From Taenia hydatigena (lineage: Eukaryota; Platyhelminthes; Cestoda; Cyclophyllidea; Taeniidae), in contig JADWOT020001165.1 of NCBI GenBank assembly GCA_036345935.2, forward strand, positions 1 to 64,000: a stretch of DNA of 64,000 nucleotides, written 5' to 3'. The notes below the pieces were generated by a model that saw nothing but the letters and a program-made list of their open reading frames with translations, searched no databases and was not told the DNA's origin. Each line of letters opens with the position of its first letter. The stretch's first letter is position 1. Below, in pieces: positions 1 through 11,399 of the stretch. A program made the translations under genes and the position numbers.

Positions 1-3000
1 GTGAGGATGTCCCTGAAAACTATGGTGGTGAAGGGGCTAGTCGACGGTGCGCGCATTCTGCTCTACTTCCTTTTTGCTTTGATTCTGCAGCAAATGCTGC
101 TAATGCTGATCGTCAACAAAATTTGCATTCAAATTTGTTTGGATCGTGTTATTCATGAGCCATTGCGCTTGCCTTAACGGTTGTCTTGGGCTTCCAGGTG
201 AACGTGATGAACGCAATGTAAAAAAAAATATGCAGAGTAGGCAACGCATAACGTGTGTATCCTGCTGACATATGATTTACACGTCGCAGCTATTTTCTGA
301 GATGATTGGATTGTTTGCATTATCGCGGTTTGCGTTTTTATTTGCGAAACAATGCTTTTTTTGGCCAAGTTGTTTAGGTGAGTATATGAACCCTCTATTT
401 TGTCAATTTATCAATTCGGCTATGTTTGTCTGAACCCAGACACATCTTAACTAATGAACTTGGGCTTAGCTCCGATGTTTCTGCCACACTTTTGCATCTT
501 ATACTTCGGGTATTTAAATCGTCTTTGTGCGTCACTATCTACAATGGAGTGAAAGGGACTGCAAAAAAGAAGGGGGTATTATCTCCTATATCCGCTGATC
601 ATGGTTCTCTGCCCGGCTTACTAGCGATCCATTGGTGTGTCTCCAATTTTGCACGCATCTATGCTAGCGCAATACTTGTGTCCCAGATACTGTGCATTTT
701 TCCTTAGACGTAAATTGGTAATAAAAGTGGCACTGCATAAATGATAGTAGCAAAAATATATAAGTTGTAATGTTACAAGAAAAGTCAAGCGGACCACATA
801 ACGTTAAAGGAGAGGGTTGTTTTGTGGCATCGGCAGACAAATTATTGAAAGTGCAAGCTTGGACTAATGCACTTATCAAAATGGTAATTCTATGGCTATC
901 TTGAGGATCCTTTGCTTAATTATTCAAAAAATATGCCTGAAATGGACGCAGGCAAACATATCACCACCGTTTGATACACGAAAGATACAATCCCGTAGGT
1001 GGTCTCCAGGCTAAGGCAAAGTAGTCCTCTCAGAAACTATCATTTTGCGATAACGTTTTGGGGAACTCATTTTAGGAGCTAAGATCTGTTGATAAAACTC
1101 CATCATTTAGACTTTAGGAACCACAGTCGTCGATTTATATGCACCTTGATTCCTCTACAAATTCCAGTAAATACTTTTGTGTATCCTTTGCCTATGTTTG
1201 GCCTGTTTCGACTCCCTGGTGATTTGCTTGCTATAGTCAAAATAGGTAGGCAGCAGATACCCATTTGGTACCAAACGAGCAATCAGTGCAATGAATGGAT
1301 ATACAGTGGGATAGAGGCGATTGGAAATGTAGCTGAGGCCTCCCAAAGTTGGGTTAGATGTTTAGCAAATCGTATTCAAGTCGCTGAAGTTAGTAGCCAT
1401 GAACATGAAGGCCGTAAGTGTCAATCTTTTAATAAAATTTTCTGATTTCCCTTAATTGCAAATCAATAATTTAGCCAACGCCCCAGCTACCACCCATTTG
1501 TTTTCTATGGTAACATCAAAAATTACCACTATTATTGGTGATGTTCATTCTCTTCGTGATGGAAATTATTTCGTAAGCTCTTAATTGAGTAGATTGTTAT
1601 ATTTCGTGCATGTAAGCGTATGCCTTTTTATCTATGCCAAATCTATTACTTTGCTCGCTGCCAAACTTTAGCCTAGATACATGGCTCTCGTTTATTTTTC
1701 GTAGTGTACACCAATCACTACTTGTATGCGCGAAATTTTCTTTTCGCTCTAAGAATTAATTAGGACGAATAGCTAACCTCTTCGGGTATCATTCTGTGTG
1801 CTTGTGCTTGCTCCCTCTTCATCGCTCCTTATTGGCTTCAAATGAGCTATTGTGTGCCATTATTTTATTACATTTATCTGCAGCGTTACAATATTACCTT
1901 CTCCTACCCTCCCATTTATTATACAGATATGACTGACAAAGATTTCTGACGGCATCTTTGATCACTCTCTACTTACGATATTACCAAAGAATGGATGGAT
2001 GAGGAGGCGGGAAACTAATATGCACAACAATGTCCAGCAGTAGTATCGGTTTCAGCTGTTCCATGTCGGGACTTTATTAAAAAGTTTGGCGTGGCCCCTT
2101 TAAAGTAAGTCTAAGCTGTAGGCAAGGGAAATGCTTAAACAGCTTTTTACGAATTGTTCTCATCGAGGAGAGATTTGCCTTATTCAAACGGTTTAAGACG
2201 GTAATGAATAACGCTTTGAAGATTGAGCTATTTTAGAAGGTATGCCCATGATGTTTAATATGTCTACTGAGAACTACTATGCACGCCTCTAGAAATAGTA
2301 TGCCTAAGTAGTATAAGAATAGCAACGAAATCAAAAGTGCTTAAGTACTTGCAAATCCTAGCCTATATCAAATCCCTACATTTTGACTTCTACCAGCTTT
2401 CATTGAGTCGCTGCAAACGTCTTCCCTTTTTTCGCAAAGAATGGTCATCACAACGCTTCGCTGGTCAGATTAAACGCATTATAGGCAAGGAAAAATGGAT
2501 AAGTATCTTACATTTAGCTGTTTCTCATCATTTACTTAGGATTGCTAAAGTGAACAGTGATCGATTTCCTCTATCGCCACCAACTGCCTGACAATCATAA
2601 AGCATCCCCAAAGTAATGTTGAATCCGCGTAATTTATTGCTGTGGAAGTGTGAATCGATAAAAAAGAGGGACGTCAGCCTCCAATGAATACGCCAGGGAC
2701 AGATTGACTGTGGCATCAAATCAATGTGACAAATTAGCGCCTTAGGAGTTGGAAGCGATTTTGTAAATTGTTGGCTAAATTGTGGGACAAAAATGGAGGT
2801 TTCTGCATGAAACGAAATGCGACTACTGCTGAGGTTCCCCACGACACTTTCGTGACTTATACGTTATTCCATAGGCCTATGGGAATTCTAAATAACTAGA
2901 CTTACTGACCAAACCAATTTTTTATCAATTTTGTTTTCCTTCCCAAGATGATGCGTTGTGATGAAAGCGGTGTAAATATGCTTGTAAGTTAGATGGTTGT

Positions 3001-5940
3001 TATATAAGTTATTGCGTCAATAGAGCTGCTAACGGAGAGGACGAATTCACTGCCAAATCCATAGAAACAGAGCCAACTCGTTTAGTCAAATGCCGATGCT
3101 GTCAGCTGCCTTGATGTCCACCTTGCAAATCGCATACACACTTGGCTATCCAACCTATATTCTGCGCGGTACTTTCTGAAGCGTCAGGACATTTATATCA
3201 ACACCCTACACTTACCTACAACCACCTTTGTTACAGTTACAATTACCCCAACCTGTCCTTCCAAATACCAACCACTTATTCTTTGCTAGCATGCTAGTTA
3301 AGTAAAAGTTTCAATTATTTTTGAAGCATTAAGTGTGGAGCATTACAAAATGAATGCACTCGCAGTCAGTTCCATATGTCCTAATTGTTCTAATGTTATG
3401 CCAAGTAGCTAATTTTAGTTATTTTTAGCCAATAATTGTGTGCTAATAGCCCTCGACAAAAGAAGCAAATTATTTGACACGGAATCGCTCCTCGTGGACG
3501 AGGTGTTAACTTGCCCTTGAGTGTGCAGTTGCCAGCATCACTGCTAAGAAGCTACCAACAGAGACACTGGATGTCCACATATAAAACAAACTCTTTCGCA
3601 AATCCATTCGGCTCTTTGAGAGTCTTCACTAATAAAATCTTTTAGTTCAAGCTGTTTCGGATTGTTTTGCAAGAGAAGGCCAAGATTGCGCCTTAAATAA
3701 TTTAATCTTCCTCTTGAAAAAAGGGATTGTTATGATTGACAAGCTTTAGCGATTCACTCTTTTGTAAAGGAATTAATTTTGATAGGAGTGATGGAGAAAA
3801 ACAGCCCAATATTGTGCCAAAAGCAAAAAACAAGATTGATAGTTAGAACACTAGTCGATCCAAGGAAAGACGGCGCATACTAAACCACTAGAGGTAGAGC
3901 AAATTAAAACACGGTGGCCTTCTAAATTGGCCATAAGAAGACTCATTATTTAGCAAAGTGACTTGCTTCATTATGCTTACAGACGTGTAATATTGATTTA
4001 CTCCCAGCGCCCTAAGCTCACTTTCCACTTTCTTAATCTTTACTCTATTTGTGCCGTTATGCGTGTAGATTATTCTCATGAGTTATTAGTGAAGGAAGCT
4101 AATTAAAGTAAAACGCCGACAACTAAATAAAGAGGTATAAATGCAAGTAGTGGATGAGGAGAAATAAAGGCACACATGTGTGCAAGCTGGTTCCAAGTCT
4201 AGACATACATCGTTTAAGAAAAAGTATTAATAGCCAGTAGCATTAGGCTTCCCATCAATAGTTCAGCATCTCCAAATCCCAACCTTTGAAGTACTTAGCA
4301 GAGTTTTAGAGAAGCGTACTGTATGGGCCTCATATGGTGCAATGTAATACCCCAGCTTTATGATGAATGCTGAACATTAGTCCACCCAAAAATTCGGATC
4401 TATTTATGGAAGGTCGTGTCACACCTTCGTTCCGCCTACTAGACAACCGTTAAGTACATCGAAAAAAATATGCACAATCGTAGGGCATCTAGCACCTAAG
4501 TCTAGCTCTATTTCTTTAATTAGACACCTCATAGGGCCTAGAAACTAAACTATCTCATAAACGCTAGGTATCTGCCAGCTTCCGTCGAAGGCTAAATTTG
4601 AGAAGCCAAACGCTTTCCGCATAGCATGGAAATGACAAAATTCTTATAGTTTTTGGTTAGAAGATCATAAAACGCTAAGTTTCTGAAGTGGATGCCTATT
4701 AGCAAAAGCTGGTGCCGATAATCTAATTGCAACACCGAATGTGAAGCGTCTTTTTACAGGTTGTCTTAAGCTGCAAAGGGAAATTCCGATGTTTCGCCTG
4801 CGCACTAGCCACCTACCTGTCCTCCATCTGAATTGTGAAACAGTCTAGTCTCCTCTAGCTTTCGCGTATCTCACGAAAAGCCCATGCACTGTCTCATATC
4901 AATGACAAAGTTGCGCGTAAAATAGTCGACGTCTCTTTAGAGTATCCTACAGTGCGCTGAAGCAAATCATGGAAGGGATCATGTAGAATCGCACGCTACT
5001 TTTGTCTTATTAATGTTAATGGATAGAGATTATTTCCAGGTTTGAGAAGGGTGCGAGGTATGGGTTATTCAGGGAGGGGGACTCCACCCTACGTTACAAG
5101 AAAGTCACTTTCTGCAAATAATTTTCGTCCAATCCTGATATATCCAAACGAGCATTTAGCAATGTTGAATAAACCAACAGTAGCCCACGGCCTATCATGC
5201 ACCAATTTTAGCAATTGTATCAGCAATTCGGCACTGAGCTATTTTGGTTCACATTAGCATCACTGCTAATTTTCTCTTTGATGCAGCAAATGGGTGGTTT
5301 GTAGGCTGCAGCCAAACAGGAACTAAAACAGCCTAATATAACTGACTAATGCAAAAAACGCCTTCTGAGGCAGTAAAAAAAGAGAAGAGGCTGACTGCAG
5401 CAAGATAATCAGAATCCTGAGTCAAGCAACAATTTCGCAAACATGCAATGAAGCTGACGCTTCTAAACATCCTGACCTCAGCTGAGGCACACATTTGTGC
5501 ACCCAATGAAGCGAATATATGTCAGTGCAACACAAAATCCAGCGAAGCATTTGTAAATACTGTGGTTGAGGGCAACGCAGCACTACGCCGTTAAATCACT
5601 CCTTTACTCATGGTCTCCAATTCTTACCGCTAAATCAAGGACTATCGTCGATAGTGACTACACCACTGCGGAGCAGTATATTAAATTCTCATGCGCACAA
5701 TCTTTGCTCTTCTAATTTGTGTGGAGAATAATTAGAGACGGCTGAATATTCGAGAGCAAGGAGCATGAAAACTAAGTTTGTGAAAGAGCTCAGTGAATCA
5801 AAATTTATCCACTCACCTGAGTAGCTCCCAGTCTTAACCAAACACGCTATTACTGCTCTACTGCGTTTTAATCACATTCGAGAATGAGGACAAATCCAAG
5901 AAGTTACCTCGGCTACTCACTTCATCCTCCATAAGCTCTG
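1..5940. other. No supported feature
   Basis: AT-rich sequence with scattered short frames (for example 426-707 and 1089-1445) that lack motifs, splice signals or copies elsewhere. I see no gene, repeat unit or RNA that I can support. Confidence 0.5.
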
Positions 5941-5979
5941 TCTTTGAAACTCGCGCAACTCGCCTTCTTCTTTGCTGAA

Positions 5980-6878
5980 ATGTATATCTATAGGTGTAGA
6001 AGGTGCAGAACACCATTTGATAGCATTGTTTTATGCTTTGCACACTTGGATCGCGTGCATCATGGTAAGCAGGCTTCGAGTTTTGGATGCGCTTTCGTGT
6101 ATGCATACATTGCTGCGCACATGAATACAGTTGCAAGTAATAGTGGCCTTATGCAAAGGCCTGCGCATTAAGATCAGGTCATGAATGGGTAGAATTGTTG
6201 GAAATTGAATGAGTATGCTTCATTACTAAGGACGAAGATTTGCGTAGCACGTGGTCAAGTTGGGCAGATCGCGAAATGGTTCCAACATCTCATTTTACAG
6301 ATATTTGATACATTTCAGCTTCTATGAGACCCCATTGCCCGGTGTGCTCGAGGTTCTACGATACCCTCGGGTTTCTCTTACGGCACCAAAAAGGTGAGAG
6401 AGATTGACAAGTTCCCTTTTTATTCTTCCTTTATTGTTACTTATGTCAAAATTGACACAAGCACTTTATCTCAAAATCCAAAATAGCCTGGAAGCACAAT
6501 TCGTGCTGCGTGTGTCTTGATCAATTTGATAACTTTGATGCATACCTCCATCATTTCATTGGATCACATATTAGTGAGTTTGAAGTTAGTTTGAGCTCTG
6601 TTGCTCAGCCACAGCTTTGGCGACCCACGCGAACCTTCTCTAATCTTATACTTTATTGAACCATACTGCAGTGGTGAGAACGGAGGATTCACAAATATGT
6701 CTTTACTGCACTGAGTGCTACGCAGAATTTAAGGCGCTGGAGGCACTGCAAGAACACATGCACTCTCATCATTTCTGTAGGCATTGCTTGTTTCATCATG
6801 CATATTCTACAATGATTTATATTATAAGGCCCTAATCCTCTCCACTTTACAGATATTTGGCTTGCGTTCTTTGCCTGA
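5980..6878 (+). CDS. Five-exon C2H2 zinc-finger protein, one finger per exon (125 aa)
   Basis: I assembled this gene by eye. Exons: 5980-6064, 6319-6393, 6487-6573, 6672-6776, 6853-6878. All four introns (254, 93, 98, 76 nt) are phase 1 with donors GTAAGC, GTGAGA, GTGAGT, GTAGGC and acceptors ending TTTCAG, AATAG, TGCAG, TACAG. Each of the first four exons carries one finger. Finger 1 is C-X2-C-X12-H-X4-H (CRRC...HLDRVH). Finger 2 begins CPVCSRFYDTLGFLLRH and takes its second His from the next exon (H-X5-H). Finger 3 is CCVC...HFIGSH. Finger 4 is CTEC...HMHSHH. The last exon adds only YIWLAFFA and a TGA. The start ATG is supported by the aligned 14.1 kb copy, which has ATG at the same place. 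There are no TGEKP linkers. The likely role is nucleic-acid or protein binding in the nucleus; targets are unknown. Three decayed relatives lie in this window. An undetected upstream exon is possible. Confidence 0.72.
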
Positions 6879-7450
6879 GATGACCGTAATTGCCATTACG
6901 TCGACAAAGTTAGTGAGTCAGCGATCTATATATCAATTCATCTTCCTTTGAATTGGGTCTGGCGGCTCGATAAGGCGGGCGCATTCACTGCGTGAAGACT
7001 GTTAGCATAATGATGAACAGATTTTGTGTTAGTATTAACATGAAATAATCTAACTCTGTGAGGCTAAGTGATTGTGGATTGATTGATATGACTAGGTGCA
7101 CATTAAGCCGCATCGCAAGCTGTCAATTCTTATCGGCAGTTTGAGTAGTACTTTTAAATACTATGCACACCTAAATGCAAATATAATAGTAGCATGCTCG
7201 TTTTTCTACGTTTTAGTGCAATCAAACAGGGTGGCTTACCTCATCGCTCACTGATATATAACAAGCTATGACCGTCATCAGTTGTCGTGCGCTCAACACA
7301 AGACGTTTTTTGGTATTTAATACTGCTTTTTTCACGATGGGTAATGTCACTCGTGAGGTTGGATTTGCACTAGAATATTGATGAATTGAGGTGTAAATAA
7401 GATTCATAATGTACTAAAAGGGCTGTTGCGTGTACTTGGACACATTTAAG
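6319..7450. repeat. Directly duplicated segment with zinc-finger exons 2-5 (partner 37.76-38.87 kb)
   Basis: Besides the exons, the sequence after the last zinc-finger exon aligns directly. The shared features are the GTGAGT after the last exon, CTACGTTTTAGTGCAATC at 7.2 kb with CTATGTTTAAGTGCAGTC at 38.66 kb, AATGTCACTCGTGAGG with GATGTTACACGTGAGG, and a final ATGTACTAAA at 7.41 and 38.85 kb. Confidence 0.6.
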
Positions 7451-8299
7451 GACAAAGATAGCATACTAAGGGCTTTGCCATGTTCAAAGCTGAATTGAGG
7501 CTTTACAAGCTATCATCATACCCGATAAAACTTGACAAGAAAATAATGAACTTCTGCCAGGAGCGGTTTTCTTTCAGTGTTCATATTTGACCTACATTTA
7601 ATCGTAACTGCATAAGCGAAGAATGCGAACCGTCTTATGTGCATGTAGGTTAGCTATTTACTGACCTTTGAGAGGCTTGCCACATTATTCTGTAGTGATT
7701 ATATAGATGAGTGTTAAAGGCAGACACGATCGGAAGGACAAAGTACGGTAGCCTCTTCCTGCAACTTGGTTGCTCTGGTTCCTATGTCAAAGGAAATAGC
7801 ACCTTTTTAGTTTTTGCCTAGGTTTTGGTTCGCTCCTTAATTAGGAGTGAATAATACGTGCTATCATACTTTAATTTTTCAGAAATTTATCTTTTTAGTT
7901 AAATTAAAATGGACTGGCAACTCATTCTCAAAAGAAATTGGTGGTTTTTAGGGCAAAGGTGTGCAGGAATATCTGTCATTGTGCTGCATCACGTTTCCTT
8001 GATTCGTGCATTCCGCAAATGGGGTTGCATTCATCAGCATGCACCAAGGAATTGTTGCCATTTATATAAACAGCATCCACCTACGAGTGTGTACACCTTA
8101 GCAAATAATGTTATCTGTCTCTGGCAATGCGAATTCGCTGTTATTTCTTTACTTAGACATGGAATCAGCCATGAGTCAGGATCCCACTTGCGTTAGCACT
8201 CCTTAGCCTTACCTTTTTCTTTATGCCTCTGCCTATGAACGTGCTTTAAACTTAAAAAAACAAAGATGATAAAATGAAGGCACAAACTGCTATAATGAA

Positions 8300-8420
8300 T
8301 TTGAGCGGGGATATGATAGCGTATAGTAATGCGGCATGCAGCAGTCGATGTTGAATAGCATTGGTGAGCATGTCTCTCGTCATCGCGATTATATTCTCCC
8401 TATCAGTTAGTGTGGAACTC
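8300..8420 (-). pseudogene. Third remnant of the unrecognised gene (MTRDMLTNAIQHR)
   Basis: The minus strand here reads NIIAMTRDMLTNAIQHRLL. Its inverted partner at 36.64-36.81 kb reads NSIVMTRDMLTNAIQHRPL. Thirteen consecutive residues are identical (M through R) although the flanking DNA has drifted, which suggests past selection on this frame. The remnant probably lies downstream of the 9.3 and 9.8 kb pieces of the same gene. Confidence 0.35.
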
Positions 8421-9291
8421 CATCAGTAAAACGTGTTGCAGGGTCTATGGTGGTGCTGCGTCCATTATCGAGAGAAAATGGCTTACATTGAGCTGTGAGT
8501 TGGTATTGGGATACATTCGATTCTGCGCCTCTTCATTTTGGCCAAACATGGGCATCATAATGTGTGATGGTGAGAAGTAATGTAAATGTTCTGCTTTGAT
8601 TCCGGTTTTATTTAAATGAGAAAATAAGAAGTTGCCTTATTTCATGCCACGACTTGTTATGTTTTAAGGAACATCGCTGAGAAAAATATCGATTGAGGTG
8701 GGAAGTCGAAGGGTCGAAATGGAAAGCAAGCGTTATCAAAATAAGCAAATACGCCATCTTGAAGCCTTTATCTTGAGCAAACTTAGGGTTCTTACATTAG
8801 GCATGTGTTACCGTTGCAATGGCCATTCTAATATCAGCGGACAATTTTGTTGGAACGACGAAAATGGCATGGCTACAGAAGCTGACGAATTTGAAGAAGG
8901 TCGAATGGTTATTGCATCTGTGAATTGTCATAAGTCCTTTCAAGTGAGAATAAACAACTATAATCTTTCTTTGCACACTTTAGGGCTTTGCTAATGCGGA
9001 CTCCTTTCTGATGCGCTTTGCTGAGCATTGCCTTATACTTGGTATTTATCAATATAAACAGCTTTAATGTGGCGACCATTTATTTATGCAAAGTCAACTT
9101 GTGCTGAAGAAAAAGGTCGCAATTTTCACATTGTGCTTAAAGAACATAAAAGCATTACAAAATAAGCAAAAGGGTTGATTGTCTAAGTATTTTGCGTTTT
9201 CCTAATTAAATCTGACAAGAACTTTTTTCGATAAAACGTGCGCTTGATTTAATAGGCCAGACTTGAGTGCCGATATCATGGCATGAACTTA

Positions 9292-9576
9292 TTACCCCAT
9301 TCTGGAATCAATAAATCGTGTGGATAAGTGGTAATTTAGATTCACTTCAGCAGCCACATCAATGCCTACCCAACCACCTGCTGAACATTTGCCCAGGCAT
9401 GGTAATCCACCTTCCCGTTTCACTTTATCTTTGCTTTGACGTATCTTGTCTCTGAGTATCCAATGTTGAGTTCTGCCACTGAAAATTAAAGGCTGAGCAG
9501 TCATTGTTGGGAAGAAGCGTACGCAATCATTTTTTGGAAGCGCGTGGTGGGAATACAAGACACGATAATAACTCAA
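9292..9576 (-). pseudogene. Second exon-like remnant of the same unrecognised gene
   Basis: A 94-codon frame includes TAQPLIFSGRTQHWILRD and GLPCLGKCSAGGWVGIDVAA. The partner at 35.6-35.83 kb keeps IAQPLIF in one frame and GLSCLSTCLAGAFVGIGV in another, so the partner is frameshifted while this copy is open. The pattern of short hydrophobic and Gly-rich runs does not match a family I know. No convincing splice sites were fixed at its ends. Confidence 0.35.
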
Positions 9577-9770
9577 AAAAGTCCTGACTAGTTTATTAAA
9601 GATAAAGAGTATACGTACTTAAAATCATGCCAAAATCGTGACAATATCAATTGCACTTAAGGAGACTGACAACTATTCGAATAACTCAATTTTTGCATCG
9701 ACCGTTTAAAATGGCACTTTTTGCAAAGGTCCCGATAATTATTCATTCTCAGTTAGTGTGAAGTCCACGC

Positions 9771-10013
9771 CTACCATACTCTTGGCGGGATGAATTGCGA
9801 CAAAGTTGTTAACATTTTCGTCATGACGCATAGTTTGTGTACCATTTTCTGCATCCGCCTAAACGGTGCTTTAGTAATGTTGTAATAATGCCGACACTCA
9901 AATGGGTACTTGATATATGCAGCAACTCGATTCAGAATTTCGTCGATACGGTCTTTTCCCCATATTTTTAGGGGTGACAAATCGGATTGGTGCTTAGTTT
10001 TCGAATTAGTCAA
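9771..10013 (-). pseudogene. Exon-like remnant of an unrecognised gene (block copy 1)
   Basis: An 80-codon frame reads ...GKDRIDEILNRVAAYIKYPF... and ends ...LSQFIPPRVW. The matching stretch at 35.06-35.27 kb (+) aligns in the same frame (EHVSEILI, then stop, VAA, stop, IRHPF) but has several stops. The region upstream on this strand (10.01-10.2 kb) has stops where the 34.8 kb copy is open. The protein family is not recognised. It belongs with the remnants at 9.3-9.6 and 8.3 kb on the same strand. Because the frame is kept across a diverged pair, it was probably coding once. Confidence 0.35.
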
Positions 10014-10989
10014 GGTGCCATACTGTTAGAGGGTAAAGAGTGACTAAATAAATGCTACTGCGTTTCTTTATCCAAAGCTGAACAACGCACGATATCTGGC
10101 AATTTTAACGCCAAAGATTATGAGGTACTCACAATAAATTTCTGCGCCTGCTATGGCATATCAAAGTACAAACAACAAACCTTTGCATACTTTACGAATC
10201 GCGGCGATATTGCTGCGGTATAGTCGGCTGACACAGACCAAGCATATCATGGGTATTCGGCTCTAAGTTATTGCGTTTTCGGATATTCATAGTCCTTTCT
10301 TGCTAGGAAATTGGCAGCTCTCCTGCCTAGCTTAATAAGTTTTACCAATTCGTTGGTTGTTACCTATGCATATGAGAAGTGTAACAAGAGCAACTATTGT
10401 CTGTCGCATAATGTGAATTAGTGCATGTTACGCATTCATCAGGATGTAAGGAATTATGAAGGAGAAGAAGGTGAATTATTAAAAACGCAAAAATTAAAGA
10501 CAAAGAGGCAATGCATTGTTCCACTTTCTCAGCAGAGCAATAGCCAAAACAATATCACTGCTAAGCTTGTGGTGACAAGCGTTCATTAAATAATCTCTTA
10601 AGCAGGTTAAAGTGGTCATAGCTGAATTTCCCAACGCTAAAAATTGCCTTTCTTACGGTTTCAGTGAGTGTGTACTATCGCTTTGCATACAACCCACTAA
10701 ATAGACGAGACAGGATCACTTTGTTCAACCCAAAGCTGCTCGCTGTTAAAAGTACGATATTCTCATGCGTGCATCCTCTTGTTGATCCCAAAAAGTTATG
10801 TAAATCAAAGGTCGTGCTTAGTGCTTCAAATAAGAAGAAGACAATAATAAGTATGGCAATATTTCCGCCCATTCATGTAATAAGGCATTTAGTTAGAAGC
10901 TCCCAGAAAATTTTCAATTCTCTAACGCATCCCATGCACCCAAAAGAGAACCTCAAAGAGAATACTTGTGTACGTGGAAGCACTGATAT

Positions 10990-11340
10990 CTAATCACTTA
11001 ATAAGTAGTTGCAAGCGATAATAAGAAATAATAGCATTCTTAGCGCGTTCAAAGCGAGACAGGTGTAGAGGAGGGCATGTGTACCGCCAACTAGCGCCGG
11101 TGTAAGCACAACCTCGGTCGTGTTCGCTGTTTACCGCCATTGGTGTGGCCATCCCTGCGGCAACGCACACGGCGACCTACATTGCGGCCTCTGCACAGAC
11201 CACAATGCCTACTTCTGCCCACATTTTGAACCCTTCACAACCTCACCCCCCGGTGCCCGCTTCCACGAATACGAGCATGGCTAACTTCCCCAATCCATTT
11301 CTCCAGCTGCATTTGCTTGTTTACCAACTGACTTCTGTTT
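10990..11340 (-). pseudogene. Dead copy of the Trp/Cys-rich micro-gene
   Basis: This is the inverted counterpart of 33.36-33.77 kb. On the minus strand the start codon is at 11298 and the product stops after MDWGS, where TGG has become TAG (11281-11283). A second Trp-to-stop change follows further on. It has only one 42-bp unit where the 33 kb copy has two. The initiator GTCAGTT is kept about 30 nt before the ATG, but the TATA box is not. The opposite His-rich frame (CGNAHGDLHCGLCTDHN) is open but also has stops at both ends. Confidence 0.6.
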
Positions 11341-11399
11341 GATATCTATTCTCTCTTTTTACCAAGCTGTGTTCTAGAGGGTAGGCAGTCTCAGCAACT

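Larger units (their letters stand above)
7900..11350. repeat. Duplicated block, copy 1 (inverted partner at 33.35-37.2 kb)
   Basis: Reverse-complement alignment by eye with 33,350-37,200 holds at many points: 7.97 with 37.14 kb, 8.35 with 36.75, 9.45 with 35.65, 9.88 with 35.17, 10.10 with 34.95, 10.76 with 33.99 and 11.15 with 33.5 kb. The coordinate sums stay near 45 kb, so the blocks are collinear and inverted. Identity is roughly two thirds to four fifths in the stretches I read, so this is an old duplication. It contains the gene remnants and the dead micro-gene listed separately. Confidence 0.7.
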
